From: Rhodobacter sp. | GTDB lineage: Bacteria; Pseudomonadota; Alphaproteobacteria; Rhodobacterales; Rhodobacteraceae | Direction: 5' to 3' | NCBI GenBank assembly: GCA_020250175.1 | Contig: JADCEN010000052.1 | Location: 1 to 48,160, forward strand | DNA: 48,160 bases | Shown: positions 35,162 to 43,780 of the stretch, piece after piece | How the letters are laid out: the number at the start of each line of letters is the position of its first letter | Numbering within the stretch: the first letter of the stretch is position 1 | The notes under the pieces: generated by a model | What the model was told of the DNA's origin: nothing | The model's input: the letters and a program-made list of their open reading frames with translations, nothing else | Database searches by the model: none | Position numbers and translations under genes: made by a program

Positions 35162-36451
35162 ATGGCTCCGCCCGCAGCCGCTGCGGCCCTGCCCGCGGGC
35201 CAGCCGTCCTTCGGCGAATTGTTCGCCGTGTTCCTGCGAATCGGCCCTCTGTCTTTCGGCGGCCCCGCCGGCCAGATTGCCCTGATGCACCGCGAACTGG
35301 TCGAGCAGCGCCGCTGGCTGAGCGAAGACGAATACCTGCGCGCCCTGTCGTTCTGCATGCTGCTGCCGGGGCCAGAGGCGATGCAGCTTGCCACCTATGC
35401 CGGGTGGAAGCTGCACGGCACCAAAGGCGGCCTTGTTGCAGGGCTTTTGTTCGTCGGACCGGGCGCGCTGCTGATCCTCGCCCTGTCGGTGATCTATGCG
35501 CTCTATGGGCAGGCCCCCCTTGCGCAGGCGCTGCTGCTGGGGGTCAAGGCGGCAGTTGCGGCGATTGTCCTTCATGCCCTGTTGCGCGTGGCCAAGCGGG
35601 CCCTGAAGGGGGCGGATGATTACCTGATCGCGGGGCTGGCCTTTGTCAGCCTGTTCCTTCTGAACCTGCCCTTCCCGCTGATCATCGGCGGCGCCGCCCT
35701 GTGGGGCTGGATCAGGGCGCGTGGGGCGGTGGCAACCGGTCTGCCCGCAACGGCACCGCCGCTGGATGAGACACTTCGCACCGCAGGGATCTGGGGCGCG
35801 ATCTGGCTGGTGCCGCTGGCCGGGCTGATGCTGTTCGAACAGGGGATTCTGGCCCGGATCGGCAGTTTTTTTGCCATGCTGGCCGTGGTGACCTTTGGCG
35901 GGGCCTATGCGGTTCTGGGCTGGATGGCGCAGACGGTGGTGAACGATTTCGGATGGATCACCCAAGGTCAGATGATCGACGCGCTTGGCCTGGCCGAAAC
36001 CACGCCCGGCCCGCTGATTCTGGTAACGCAATTCGTCGGTTTTCTTGCGGCCTACAAGGCGGGCGGTCTGCCGCTGGGGCTTGCCGGTGCGGCAGTAACA
36101 CTCTGGATGACCTTCGTGCCCTGCTTTCTGTGGATCTTCGCCGGGGCGCCCTGGCTGGACAATCTGACCCGCCGCCCCGCGCTGAAGGGCGCGCTTGCGG
36201 CCATAACCGCCGCTGTGGTCGGCGTTATTGCCAGCATCTCGGTCTGGTTTACCCTGCACGTCATCTTCATCTCTGTGGGTCAGGCTGCGGTCGGCCCTTT
36301 CAATGTGCCTTTGCCCGATTGGGCCGGCTTTCAGCCCATTCCCGCACTGCTTGCCGCAGGTGCCGGGGTTCTGATCATATGGCGCAATTGGCCGCTTCCG
36401 CTGGTTCTGGCGCTGTCAGCCGCCGCCTCGTGGCTGCTTTCCGTGGCGTGA
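35162..36451 (+). CDS. chrA: Chromate transporter ChrA (CHR family, long form)
   Basis: A 429-aa membrane protein with two homologous halves, each carrying the CHR signature. Half one has GPLSFGGPAGQIALMHREL and MLLPGPEAMQLATYAGW; half two has AVVTFGGAYAVLGWMAQ and AETTPGPLILVTQFVGF. About 10-12 transmembrane helices are visible. The family exports chromate and some members may handle other oxyanions. The regulator ChrB is not adjacent. The start at 35162 follows the decayed gene closely with a weak ribosome-binding site. Confidence 0.93.
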   Translation: MAPPAAAAALPAGQPSFGELFAVFLRIGPLSFGGPAGQIALMHRELVEQRRWLSEDEYLRALSFCMLLPGPEAMQLATYAGWKLHGTKGGLVAGLLFVGPGALLILALSVIYALYGQAPLAQALLLGVKAAVAAIVLHALLRVAKRALKGADDYLIAGLAFVSLFLLNLPFPLIIGGAALWGWIRARGAVATGLPATAPPLDETLRTAGIWGAIWLVPLAGLMLFEQGILARIGSFFAMLAVVTFGGAYAVLGWMAQTVVNDFGWITQGQMIDALGLAETTPGPLILVTQFVGFLAAYKAGGLPLGLAGAAVTLWMTFVPCFLWIFAGAPWLDNLTRRPALKGALAAITAAVVGVIASISVWFTLHVIFISVGQAAVGPFNVPLPDWAGFQPIPALLAAGAGVLIIWRNWPLPLVLALSAAASWLLSVA

Positions 36452-36532
36452 TGCGCCGGGCGGCGGCATCATCCTCTTTCAATCGCGGTCGAATCCCTTA
36501 TGGTGGCGCCACGGTATGTTGGGGATGACAGC

Positions 36533-36985
36533 ATGGCGCGGGCCATAGATTACGGCAATCTGATGCACCGCGCGATGCGGGGCCTGATCCAGACGGTGCT
36601 GGAGGATGTCGCGGAGAACGGCCTTCCCGGCGCGCATCATTTCTTCATCACCTTCGACACGACCCACCCCGATGTTGCCATCGCCGACTGGCTGCGGGCG
36701 CGCTACCCGGCAGAGATGACGGTTGTGATCCAGCACTGGTACGAAAATCTGGTTGTGACCGACGAAGGCTTTTCCATCACCCTGAATTTCGGCAATCAGC
36801 CGGAAACCTTGGTGATTCCCTTTGACGCGGTGCGCACCTTTGTCGATCCCTCGGTCGAATTCGGTCTTCGCTTTGAAACGCATTCCGATGACGACGATGA
36901 CGACGATGACGGGATCGAGGGCACGGGCGATGATCCGACCCAGCGCGCGGCCGAAGTCGTCAGCCTTGACAAATTCCGCAAATAG
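36533..36985 (+). CDS. sspB: SspB, ClpXP adaptor for ssrA-tagged proteins
   Basis: A 150-aa alphaproteobacterial SspB. The folded domain (about 1-110) begins IDYGNLMHRAMRGLIQTVL and contains HHFFITFDTTHPDVAI and VVIQHWYENLVV. An acidic linker of consecutive aspartates follows, then the tail AAEVVSLDKFRK, which matches the ClpX-binding tail of SspB. It tethers tmRNA-tagged proteins to the ClpX unfoldase. I chose the ATG at 36533, with GGGGATG upstream. The tmRNA gene that makes its substrates lies only about 1.9 kb upstream. Confidence 0.94.
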   Translation: MARAIDYGNLMHRAMRGLIQTVLEDVAENGLPGAHHFFITFDTTHPDVAIADWLRARYPAEMTVVIQHWYENLVVTDEGFSITLNFGNQPETLVIPFDAVRTFVDPSVEFGLRFETHSDDDDDDDDGIEGTGDDPTQRAAEVVSLDKFRK

Positions 36986-36986
36986 C

Positions 36987-37025
36987 GGCCCGGACCGGGG
37001 CGGGCAGGGCCGAGCCGGGCCTTTT
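36987..37025 (+). terminator. Terminator after sspB
   Basis: GGCCCGG (36987-36993) pairs with CCGGGCC (37015-37021), directly followed by TTTT. The loop is long (21 bases) and may hold extra pairing, so strength is uncertain. It follows the sspB stop by one base. Confidence 0.6.
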
Positions 37026-37327
37026 GTGAAAAAGCCGCCATTGCCTGCGCGCCCTGGATGATCACGGTCGTCACACGCCCCCTGCGGTGCCGCAGCGGGG
37101 CCGGGCACGGTGCAGGGACGGTCGAGATGACGCGGGCACCACCTGGCCTTTCCCCGGATCAGCCCTCCCCTTTCGAAGCGCCCCCAGCCTTGCGCCGCAT
37201 CCGCGCGCCCGCTGCTCGCGCGCGCGCGACAGGCACAGGACCGCGCAGCAGGTTCAATCTGCCGCCCGCACAGGCCTGTCCCTGCCGCTGCGGGTGCTGC
37301 CCGGCGCAGTATGCGACGGTATGCTAA
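37026..37327. other. Gap between sspB and the fumC promoter, no gene seen
   Basis: GC-rich sequence with a GCGCGCGCGCG-type run near 37215-37230. The open frames over it are arginine- and proline-rich shadows. Nothing recognisable is seen. Confidence 0.4.
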
Positions 37328-37356
37328 TTGCTTTCGCCGCCCCTCCGTCCTATGAC
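37328..37356 (+). promoter_or_regulatory. Candidate fumC promoter
   Basis: TTGCTT (37328-37333) and TATGAC (37351-37356) are spaced by 17 bp and lie 30 bp before the fumC start. AGGAG at 37373-37377 is the ribosome-binding site. Confidence 0.5.
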
Positions 37357-37385
37357 AGGGCACCCGCAACGCAGGAGCGCGCGCG

Positions 37386-38780
37386 ATGACCGCAACCCGC
37401 ACCGAGACCGACAGCTTCGGCCCGCTGGAGGTTCCCGCAGACAAGTACTGGGGTGCGCAGACCCAGCGGTCGATCCTCAACTTTGCCATCGGCTGGGAAA
37501 AGCAGCCCGTCGCCATTGTCCGTGCACTGGCGATCATCAAGCGCGCCTGCGCCGAGGTGAACGTGGCGCAGGGGGATCTGGACCCCGCGCTGGGGGCCGC
37601 CATTCAGGCCGCCGCGCAAGAGGTGATCGATGGGCGCTTTGACGACAACTTCCCCCTTGCCGTCTGGCAGACCGGTTCCGGCACGCAATCCAACATGAAT
37701 GCGAACGAGGTGATCTCGAACCGTGCCATTGAGATGCTGGGCGGCGTGAAGGGGTCGAAAAAACCGGTCCATCCCAATGATCACGTCAACATGGGGCAAA
37801 GTTCCAACGACACATTCCCGACCGCCATGCATGTGGCCATCGGCATGATGGCGCGCGACGTCTTGCTGCCCGGTCTGGCAAAGCTGCATGCGGCCCTTGT
37901 CGACAAGACTGTGGAATTCAGCGACATCATCAAGATCGGGCGCACCCATACGCAGGATGCCACCCCCCTGACGCTGGGCCAGGAATTCAGCGGTTATGCC
38001 CATCAGGTCAGCCAGGGGATGCTGCGCATCCACAAGGTCCTGCCGGAAATTTACGAACTGGCGCAGGGCGGTACGGCGGTGGGCACGGGGCTGAACACTC
38101 GCGTCGGCTGGGACCGGCGGGTTGCGGCGAAGATTGCGGAAATCTCCGGCCTGCCCTTTGTGCCCGCCCCCAACAAGTTCGAAGCCCTGGCGGCGCATGA
38201 TGCGATGGTGATGTTTTCCGGCGCGCTGAAAACCGTGGCCGTGTCGCTGTTCAAGATCGCCAATGACATGCGCCTGCTGGGGTCCGGCCCGCGGTCCGGC
38301 CTGGGCGAATTGATCCTGCCGGAAAACGAACCGGGGTCCTCGATCATGCCCGGCAAGGTCAATCCGACCCAGGCCGAAGCGCTGACCATGGTCTGCGCGC
38401 AGGTCATGGGCAATGATGCGGCTGTCGGCTTTGCCGGATCACAGGGGCATTTCGAGCTGAACGTCTATAACCCGGTGATGAGCTACAACGTGCTGCAATC
38501 AATGCAGCTTCTGGGCGATGCCGCCCGCAGCTTCACCGACAACATGGTGGTCGGCACGCGCGCCAATGTGGCCCGCATCGACAGGCTGATGAAGGAAAGC
38601 CTGATGCTGGTCACGGCGCTGGCACCGATGATCGGCTATGACAACGCAACCAAGGTGGCAAAGACGGCGCACAGGAATGGCACGACCCTGCGGGAAGAGG
38701 CGATTGCGCTGGGTCTGGTGGATGGCGAAACCTTCGACCGGGTGGTACGCCCCGAAGACATGATCGGCCCCAGGGAGTGA
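37386..38780 (+). CDS. fumC: Fumarate hydratase class II
   Basis: A 464-aa iron-independent fumarase converting fumarate and L-malate in the citric acid cycle. The N-terminus [20 protein letters not shown], the [13 protein letters not shown] and [13 protein letters not shown] segments, and the superfamily signature [13 protein letters not shown] (about 318-330) are all intact. Length is standard for FumC. It is followed by DUF4169 and ribbon-helix-helix genes on the same strand. Confidence 0.97.
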   Translation: MTATRTETDSFGPLEVPADKYWGAQTQRSILNFAIGWEKQPVAIVRALAIIKRACAEVNVAQGDLDPALGAAIQAAAQEVIDGRFDDNFPLAVWQTGSGTQSNMNANEVISNRAIEMLGGVKGSKKPVHPNDHVNMGQSSNDTFPTAMHVAIGMMARDVLLPGLAKLHAALVDKTVEFSDIIKIGRTHTQDATPLTLGQEFSGYAHQVSQGMLRIHKVLPEIYELAQGGTAVGTGLNTRVGWDRRVAAKIAEISGLPFVPAPNKFEALAAHDAMVMFSGALKTVAVSLFKIANDMRLLGSGPRSGLGELILPENEPGSSIMPGKVNPTQAEALTMVCAQVMGNDAAVGFAGSQGHFELNVYNPVMSYNVLQSMQLLGDAARSFTDNMVVGTRANVARIDRLMKESLMLVTALAPMIGYDNATKVAKTAHRNGTTLREEAIALGLVDGETFDRVVRPEDMIGPRE

Positions 38781-38871
38781 TCAAGGGCACAAAGGCTGCG
38801 CCCCTGACGGATCGCAGCCCGTGGGTATATGGCGAGAGTGACGCAGAAACAGGAATCGGGACGCCAGAAAG

Positions 38872-39051
38872 ATGACTGAAACAATCAACCTGCGCTTGGT
38901 TTCGAAGCAGAAGAAACGTCAGACCGAGGCCAGGAAGGCCGCTGAAAACGCCGCAAAACACGGCCGCAGCAAGGCCGAAAAGACGGCAGAGCGTATTGCG
39001 GCTGAAACTGCGGTGCGGCGGCTGGATGCCCATAAACGGTCACAGACATGA
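38872..39051 (+). CDS. DUF4169 family small protein
   Basis: A 59-aa highly charged, Lys/Arg/Ala-rich, probably all-helical protein: MTETINLRLVSKQKKRQTEA, then KHGRSKAEKTAERIAAE and RRLDAHKRSQT. This matches DUF4169, found in Alphaproteobacteria, function unknown. It lies 91 bp after fumC and its stop overlaps the start of the ribbon-helix-helix gene by 4 bp (ATGA), so the two are coupled and may act together. Confidence 0.85.
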   Translation: MTETINLRLVSKQKKRQTEARKAAENAAKHGRSKAEKTAERIAAETAVRRLDAHKRSQT

Positions 39052-39293
39052 ACGACCGTCCGGCAAAGCATTCGGTGACCCTGAACGGCCACCGCACCAG
39101 CGTGTCCCTTGAACCCGAGTTCTGGGAGGCATTCAAAGCCATTGCGGCAGGCTCCGGCCAGGCAATCAACAGTCTTGCCGCCGCAATCGACTCAGGTCGG
39201 GGTGATCTGGGCCTTGCCTCGGCGATCCGGCTGTTTATCCTGCGCCACTATCGACGCTGCGAAACCCTCAAAAGCAGGTCAGACGACGCCTGA
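39048..39293 (+). CDS. Ribbon-helix-helix domain protein
   Basis: An 81-aa protein beginning with the beta-strand and helix pattern HSVTLNGHRTSVSLEPEFWE, followed by FKAIAAGSGQAINSLAAAID, as in small RHH_4-type DNA-binding proteins. Its ATG overlaps the DUF4169 stop. The order fumC-DUF4169-RHH is common in Rhodobacteraceae. Its DNA target is unknown; it could regulate the local operon. Confidence 0.85.
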   Translation: MNDRPAKHSVTLNGHRTSVSLEPEFWEAFKAIAAGSGQAINSLAAAIDSGRGDLGLASAIRLFILRHYRRCETLKSRSDDA

Positions 39294-39332
39294 TAACCGC
39301 CGTCCCGCCCTGTGCCGCGCATCAGGACTGCC

Positions 39333-40085
39333 CTATCCCAGCATGGCCAGACCCGGAAAGGTTTCCAGAAGCCAATAGGAAAAGCTGGAAAATCCGCCGG
39401 TCAGCATCATCAGCCCGATCGTCCACAACAGCAGGCCCATGATCTTTTCGATCCGTTCCATGTGGCGGCGCATCCATGCCATGACACCGGTCAGCTGCGG
39501 CAGGAAGGCCGCCACCAGCAGGAAGGGAATGCCAAGTCCAAGGGCATAGACCGCCAGCAGGATCGTGCCGCGCGTCATGCTGGCCTCGCCCGCCGCCAGC
39601 GACAGGATGGCCCCCAGCTGCGGCCCGATGCAGGGCGTCCAGCCAAAGGCAAAGGCAAGGCCCAGCAGATAGGCCCCCATCGCCGAGCCACCGCGATCAC
39701 CGGCATCCATCCGCAGATCACGGTCCATGATGCCGATGCGGAACACGCCGATGAAATGCGCGCCAAAGACCATCACGATCAGCCCGGCTGCGGTATTGAA
39801 CCAGTCGGCATTCTGCAGGAAAAACGCCCCGAAGGCCGAGGCGGCGAAGCCAAGCAACAGAAAGACCGTGGACAGACCCAGCACAAAGAACAGCGCAGGC
39901 AGCATCACGCGCCGCTGCGGCCCGCGCCCCGCCTGCATTTCCGCCATGCTGATCCCGCCCATATAGGCAAGATAGGGCGGCACAATCGGCAGCACGCAGG
40001 GGCTGAGGAACGACAGCACGCCCGCCACCAGCGCCACCAGCAGGCCCGGCAGCAGCCCGGCATCGATCACGTCAATTCCGAACAT
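39333..40085 (-). CDS. ccdA: Cytochrome c biogenesis protein CcdA
   Basis: A 250-aa inner-membrane thiol transporter of the DsbD-beta/CcdA type with six helices. The two redox cysteines are in SFLSPCVLPIVPPYLAYMGG (TM1) and FGWTPCIGPQLGAIL (TM4). It carries electrons from thioredoxin to the periplasm for apocytochrome c reduction. The ATG at 40085 has AAGGGGG upstream; a GTG two codons earlier is less likely. It converges with the ribbon-helix-helix gene and diverges from the TusA-like gene. Confidence 0.93.
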   Translation of the reverse strand: MFGIDVIDAGLLPGLLVALVAGVLSFLSPCVLPIVPPYLAYMGGISMAEMQAGRGPQRRVMLPALFFVLGLSTVFLLLGFAASAFGAFFLQNADWFNTAAGLIVMVFGAHFIGVFRIGIMDRDLRMDAGDRGGSAMGAYLLGLAFAFGWTPCIGPQLGAILSLAAGEASMTRGTILLAVYALGLGIPFLLVAAFLPQLTGVMAWMRRHMERIEKIMGLLLWTIGLMMLTGGFSSFSYWLLETFPGLAMLG

Positions 40086-40189
40086 GCGCACCCCCTTGCC
40101 AGCGACATAGCCGAACCGGGGGGTGCCGTCACCCGCCCGCCCGTCACATTGCCGTGGACAGACGCGGGCGGCACCGTTATCGCGCTGTC

Positions 40190-40423
40190 ATGATCGTGAC
40201 CTGGGATGAGGATCTGGATTGTCAGGGGCTGCTGTGCCCCCTTCCCGTCTTGCGTGCGCGCAAAAGGTTGACCGGCATGGCCCCGGGCATGGTGCTGCGT
40301 ATCACCGCAACCGACCCGATGGCGCAGATCGATATGCCGCATTTCTGCGCCGGGGCCGGGCATGACCTGCTGGACAGCCGCACCTGCGGACCGGTCACGA
40401 CCTTTCTGATCCGCCGGGCCTGA
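40190..40423 (+). CDS. TusA/SirA-like sulfur carrier protein
   Basis: A 77-aa protein of the TusA family with the CPxP motif in CQGLLCPLPVLRARKRL, where the first Cys of CPLP would carry persulfide. TusA-like proteins hand sulfur to tRNA thiolation, molybdenum cofactor or sulfur-oxidation systems; which one cannot be said. It diverges from ccdA across 104 bp, so a shared link to thiol chemistry is possible. The ATG at 40190 gives the normal family length. Confidence 0.88.
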   Translation: MIVTWDEDLDCQGLLCPLPVLRARKRLTGMAPGMVLRITATDPMAQIDMPHFCAGAGHDLLDSRTCGPVTTFLIRRA

Positions 40424-40483
40424 CCGGCAGGAAACGGGCGTGCCGGTTGCCCGCCGCGCCGGCCTGGCATCTTTGCCCCGCTG

Positions 40484-43252
40484 TCAGCGGCCCAGCGACC
40501 ACCAGCCACGCTTTTTCGGCTTGCCCTCGTCTTCTGCCGGGGCGTTTTCCACCACAGGCTCCGGTGCGGCCACCCATGTTTGCGGCGCGCCCGGTGCAGG
40601 CACGGCAACCATCGCCTCGGGTGCTGCGACCAGGGCGGCAGGCGGTTCCGCCCCAGCGGGCGCGTCGGCGTCTGCCACGGCAGCGGCAGCGGTCTTCGCG
40701 CGCGCGCGCGACCGTTTCACCGGGGTTTCGGCCACAGCCAGGGAAACAGCTTCGGCTAGGGCGACAGGTTCGGCCAGGGCGGCAGGCGTCTCTGCCGGTT
40801 CGGTGTCTTTCGCCTTCCGGCGGGACCGGGCCGGTTTCTTTGCCGCTGCCCCGGCCCCGGCATCGGGCCGGGCTTCTGCGTCTTGCGGCCCGGCGACAGG
40901 CCCGGTCACCGCATCAGGTACCGGGTCCGCCGCCACCCCGGCCTCCGGGCTTTCGGCGGGGGCTGTCTTGCGGGTGCGGGTGCGGGTGCGGCCCGGTTTT
41001 TTCGCGGGCGCTTCGGGCGCGGCCTCTGCCACACCTTCAAGCCCGTTTTCGTCCGCTTCCCCGCCCTGGTCCTGCGCAGTGTCGCCCGACGACCCTTCGC
41101 CATTGGCGCTTCCGGCGCGGCGGCGGCGGCGGCGGCGGCGCTTTTTCTTGCCGGGCGCTCCGTCGCCCGAGGCTGCCTCGGCGCGGGACCCGCCGCGCGG
41201 CTCGGCCGCAGACTCTTCGGCCACCTCTTCCGCCGCATCGTCTTCGGCGGCATCTTCGCCATCCTCGCCCGGGAAAAGCTCTTCTTCCTCCAGATCGGGC
41301 ATGATGGTGGATTCGGCCGAAATCACCGATGCCATGGCCGGGGAAATCACGCGGGTTGCAGTCTTGAATTTCTCGATCGAATAGTCGGGGCTGATCAGCG
41401 ACGGGTCCGCCTCGATCCGCACCGCCATGTCATAGCGGGCCTCGATCAGCGCGATATGCTCGCGCTTCTGGTTCATCAGGTAGTTGACCACGGCAACCGG
41501 CGCCCGGAGCAGCACCTCCCGTGACCGCCTGCGCGTGCCCTCTTCCTCCAATTGGCGCAACACCTGCAGCGCCATGCTGTCGTCTGACCGGATCAGCCCG
41601 GTGCCGTGGCAATGCGCGCAGGGCTGGGTCGTGCTTTCCAGCATTCCGGGGCGCAGGCGCTGGCGGCTCATCTCCAGCAGGCCAAAGCCCGAAATCCGGC
41701 CCACCTGGATGCGCGCGCGGTCGGTCTTGAGCTTGTCCTTCAGCCTTTTTTCGACGGCGGCGTTGTTCTTGCGCTCTTCCATGTCGATGAAGTCGATCAC
41801 GATCAGCCCGGCCAGATCGCGCAGGCGCAACTGGCGGGCAATCTCTTCGGCGGCCTCAAGGTTGGTGTTCAGCGCGGTCTGCTCGATCGAGCCTTCCCTG
41901 GTGGCCCGCCCCGAATTCACGTCGATCGCCACCAGCGCTTCGGTCACGCCGATCACGATATAGCCGCCGGACTTCAACTGCACGGTCGGGTTGAACATGC
42001 CGCCAAGGTAGCTTTCCACCTGATAGCGCGCGAACAACGGCATCGCTTCGGCATAGGGCTGCACCACCTTGGCATGGGACGGCATGATCATCTTCATGAA
42101 GTCCTTGGCCACGCGGTAGCCTTCGACACCTTCGACCAGCACTTCCTCGATCTCGCGGTTGTAAAGATCGCGGATCGACCGCTTGATCAGGTTGCCTTCC
42201 TCATAGATCGGGGCGGGGGCGATGCTTTTCAGCGTCAGTTCGCGGACCTGTTCCCAAAGGCGCATCAGATATTCATAGTCGCGGCGAATCTCGGGCTTGG
42301 TGCGCTTGGCCCCGGCGGTGCGGATGATCAGACCGGCACCTTCCGGCACCTCGATCTCCTGCGCGATTTCCTTCAGTTTCTTGCGGTCGGCCGCCTGGGT
42401 GATCTTGCGCGAGATTCCGCCCCCCCGCGCCGTGTTCGGCATCAGCACGCAATAGCGCCCGGCCAGCGACAGATAGGTGGTCAGTGCGGCACCCTTGTTG
42501 CCGCGCTCTTCCTTGACCACCTGGACCAGCATGATCTGGCGGACCTTGACGACTTCCTGAATCTTGTATTTGCGGGGCCGTGGCTTGCGCGGCTGGCGGA
42601 TTTCTTCGGCCACATCCTCTTCGGCGACAGATTCGATCTCGTCGTCCAGTTCTGTGGCATGATCCATCGACCGGTAGGTCTTTGTCCCGCCGTCCTCGTC
42701 TTCGTCCCCGTCTTCGCGCGACCGTGACCGACCGCCCCTGGCGGGGCGGAACGTCAGATCATCTTCTGCAGGTCCGCTCCGCTCACCCGGCGCAGCGGCA
42801 TAGAGCGCGTCTGCCCCGGTTTCCTCGCCCAGGTCCACCACATCCATCGTGCCGATTTCTGCCGACTGCACCGCATCGGCGCTGTCGGCGGCCTCGGCCC
42901 GGACTGCGTTGCGCGGGCCACGGCGGCGGTTGCGGCCGGCCTCTTCCTCTTCCTCGGCGCGGGCAAAGGCGCGTTCTTCTTCCAGCAGGGCTTTGCGGTC
43001 GGCAACCGGGATCTGATAGTAATCGGGGTGAATCTCGGCGAATGCCAGAAAGCCGTGGCGGTTTCCGCCGTAGTCCACGAAAGCCGCCTGCAGCGACGGC
43101 TCGACCCGGGTTACCTTGGCGAGATAGATGTTTCCCGCAATCTGGCGTTTGTTGACGGTTTCAAAATCGAATTCCTCAACCTTGTTTCCGTCCACCACGA
43201 CCACCCGGGTTTCTTCGGCGTGGGTGGCATCGATAAGCATCTTCTTGACCAT
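40484..43252 (-). CDS. rne: Ribonuclease E
   Basis: A 922-aa endoribonuclease, the core of the RNA degradosome. The S1 RNA-binding domain (about 36-265) is split by an acidic, glutamate- and arginine-rich insertion (about 85-225) typical of Alphaproteobacteria. The catalytic DNase I-like region holds the two metal aspartates in LVAIDVNSGRAT and LIVIDFIDME. The zinc-link is PCAHCHGTG. The C-terminal third (about 610-922) is disordered, with acidic runs, a KKKRRRRRRRR basic patch for RNA binding, and an ending GWWSLGR. The ATG at 43252 has GGAATATC upstream. Confidence 0.95.
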   Translation of the reverse strand: MVKKMLIDATHAEETRVVVVDGNKVEEFDFETVNKRQIAGNIYLAKVTRVEPSLQAAFVDYGGNRHGFLAFAEIHPDYYQIPVADRKALLEEERAFARAEEEEEAGRNRRRGPRNAVRAEAADSADAVQSAEIGTMDVVDLGEETGADALYAAAPGERSGPAEDDLTFRPARGGRSRSREDGDEDEDGGTKTYRSMDHATELDDEIESVAEEDVAEEIRQPRKPRPRKYKIQEVVKVRQIMLVQVVKEERGNKGAALTTYLSLAGRYCVLMPNTARGGGISRKITQAADRKKLKEIAQEIEVPEGAGLIIRTAGAKRTKPEIRRDYEYLMRLWEQVRELTLKSIAPAPIYEEGNLIKRSIRDLYNREIEEVLVEGVEGYRVAKDFMKMIMPSHAKVVQPYAEAMPLFARYQVESYLGGMFNPTVQLKSGGYIVIGVTEALVAIDVNSGRATREGSIEQTALNTNLEAAEEIARQLRLRDLAGLIVIDFIDMEERKNNAAVEKRLKDKLKTDRARIQVGRISGFGLLEMSRQRLRPGMLESTTQPCAHCHGTGLIRSDDSMALQVLRQLEEEGTRRRSREVLLRAPVAVVNYLMNQKREHIALIEARYDMAVRIEADPSLISPDYSIEKFKTATRVISPAMASVISAESTIMPDLEEEELFPGEDGEDAAEDDAAEEVAEESAAEPRGGSRAEAASGDGAPGKKKRRRRRRRRAGSANGEGSSGDTAQDQGGEADENGLEGVAEAAPEAPAKKPGRTRTRTRKTAPAESPEAGVAADPVPDAVTGPVAGPQDAEARPDAGAGAAAKKPARSRRKAKDTEPAETPAALAEPVALAEAVSLAVAETPVKRSRARAKTAAAAVADADAPAGAEPPAALVAAPEAMVAVPAPGAPQTWVAAPEPVVENAPAEDEGKPKKRGWWSLGR

Positions 43253-43282
43253 GATATTCCAATAAACCGGCCAGACGACCCG

Positions 43283-43302
43283 GCCTGAAGCAGGCTTCAG
43301 GC
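43283..43302 (-). promoter_or_regulatory. Stem-loop in the rne 5' leader
   Basis: GCCTGAAG (43283-43290) and CTTCAGGC (43295-43302) form a perfect 8-bp stem with a CAGG loop, 31 bases before the rne start. In enterobacteria hairpins of the rne leader are bound by RNase E for autoregulation; a similar use here is inferred. Confidence 0.5.
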
Positions 43303-43780
43303 AGTCGGATACGCCAAGGCGGGCTGTTTGTTCGGGCAAGATGCGGCGCAGGGCGCTGCGGATCGGTGCCTGAACGGCACCCTTCCCGGCAATTCCCTGT
43401 CATGGCACGCATCATTGCGGTTCTGTCCCGGATGACAGAGCTGCCATCCATTCAATCGCACGTCAGCCCAGAAGGACGACGGGCAAGCCTGTGGCCTTGC
43501 GGCCGGTCGGTCCGCGAAAGTGCGCTGTGGCCCTGCGGCCCAAGCCACGCCTCCGGCGGCGAAACTCATTTGCGGGCAAACAACCCGGCAGGGGCGACCA
43601 TAGCGGTGACGGCCCGGTAAACACAATGTGTTTTTTCCCCGCCGGCCGGTCCTGGCGGATCCTGGCCGGTTTTGGTGGCATGCGGGCGTGCCCCTTTCAG
43701 GGTGCTGAACGTGCCTGGCGCAGGGGATGCTGAAGGGAACGCAAGGCACGCGTCCGCCTGCGCGCGGCCCGCGCTGGCGG
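43303..43780. other. 478-bp stretch without a recognisable gene
   Basis: This lies between the rne leader and array B. Minus-strand frames through it are open only as part of the repeat region and have no family-like content. AACACAATGTGTTTTTT near 43619-43635 resembles a very small hairpin plus T-run, but the loop is too short for a normal terminator. The rne promoter should be on the left side. Confidence 0.4.

Noticed and set aside
43615-43640. Terminator at AACACAATGTGTTTTTT
   Set aside because: Stem of six weak pairs with a one-base loop; sterically unlikely.
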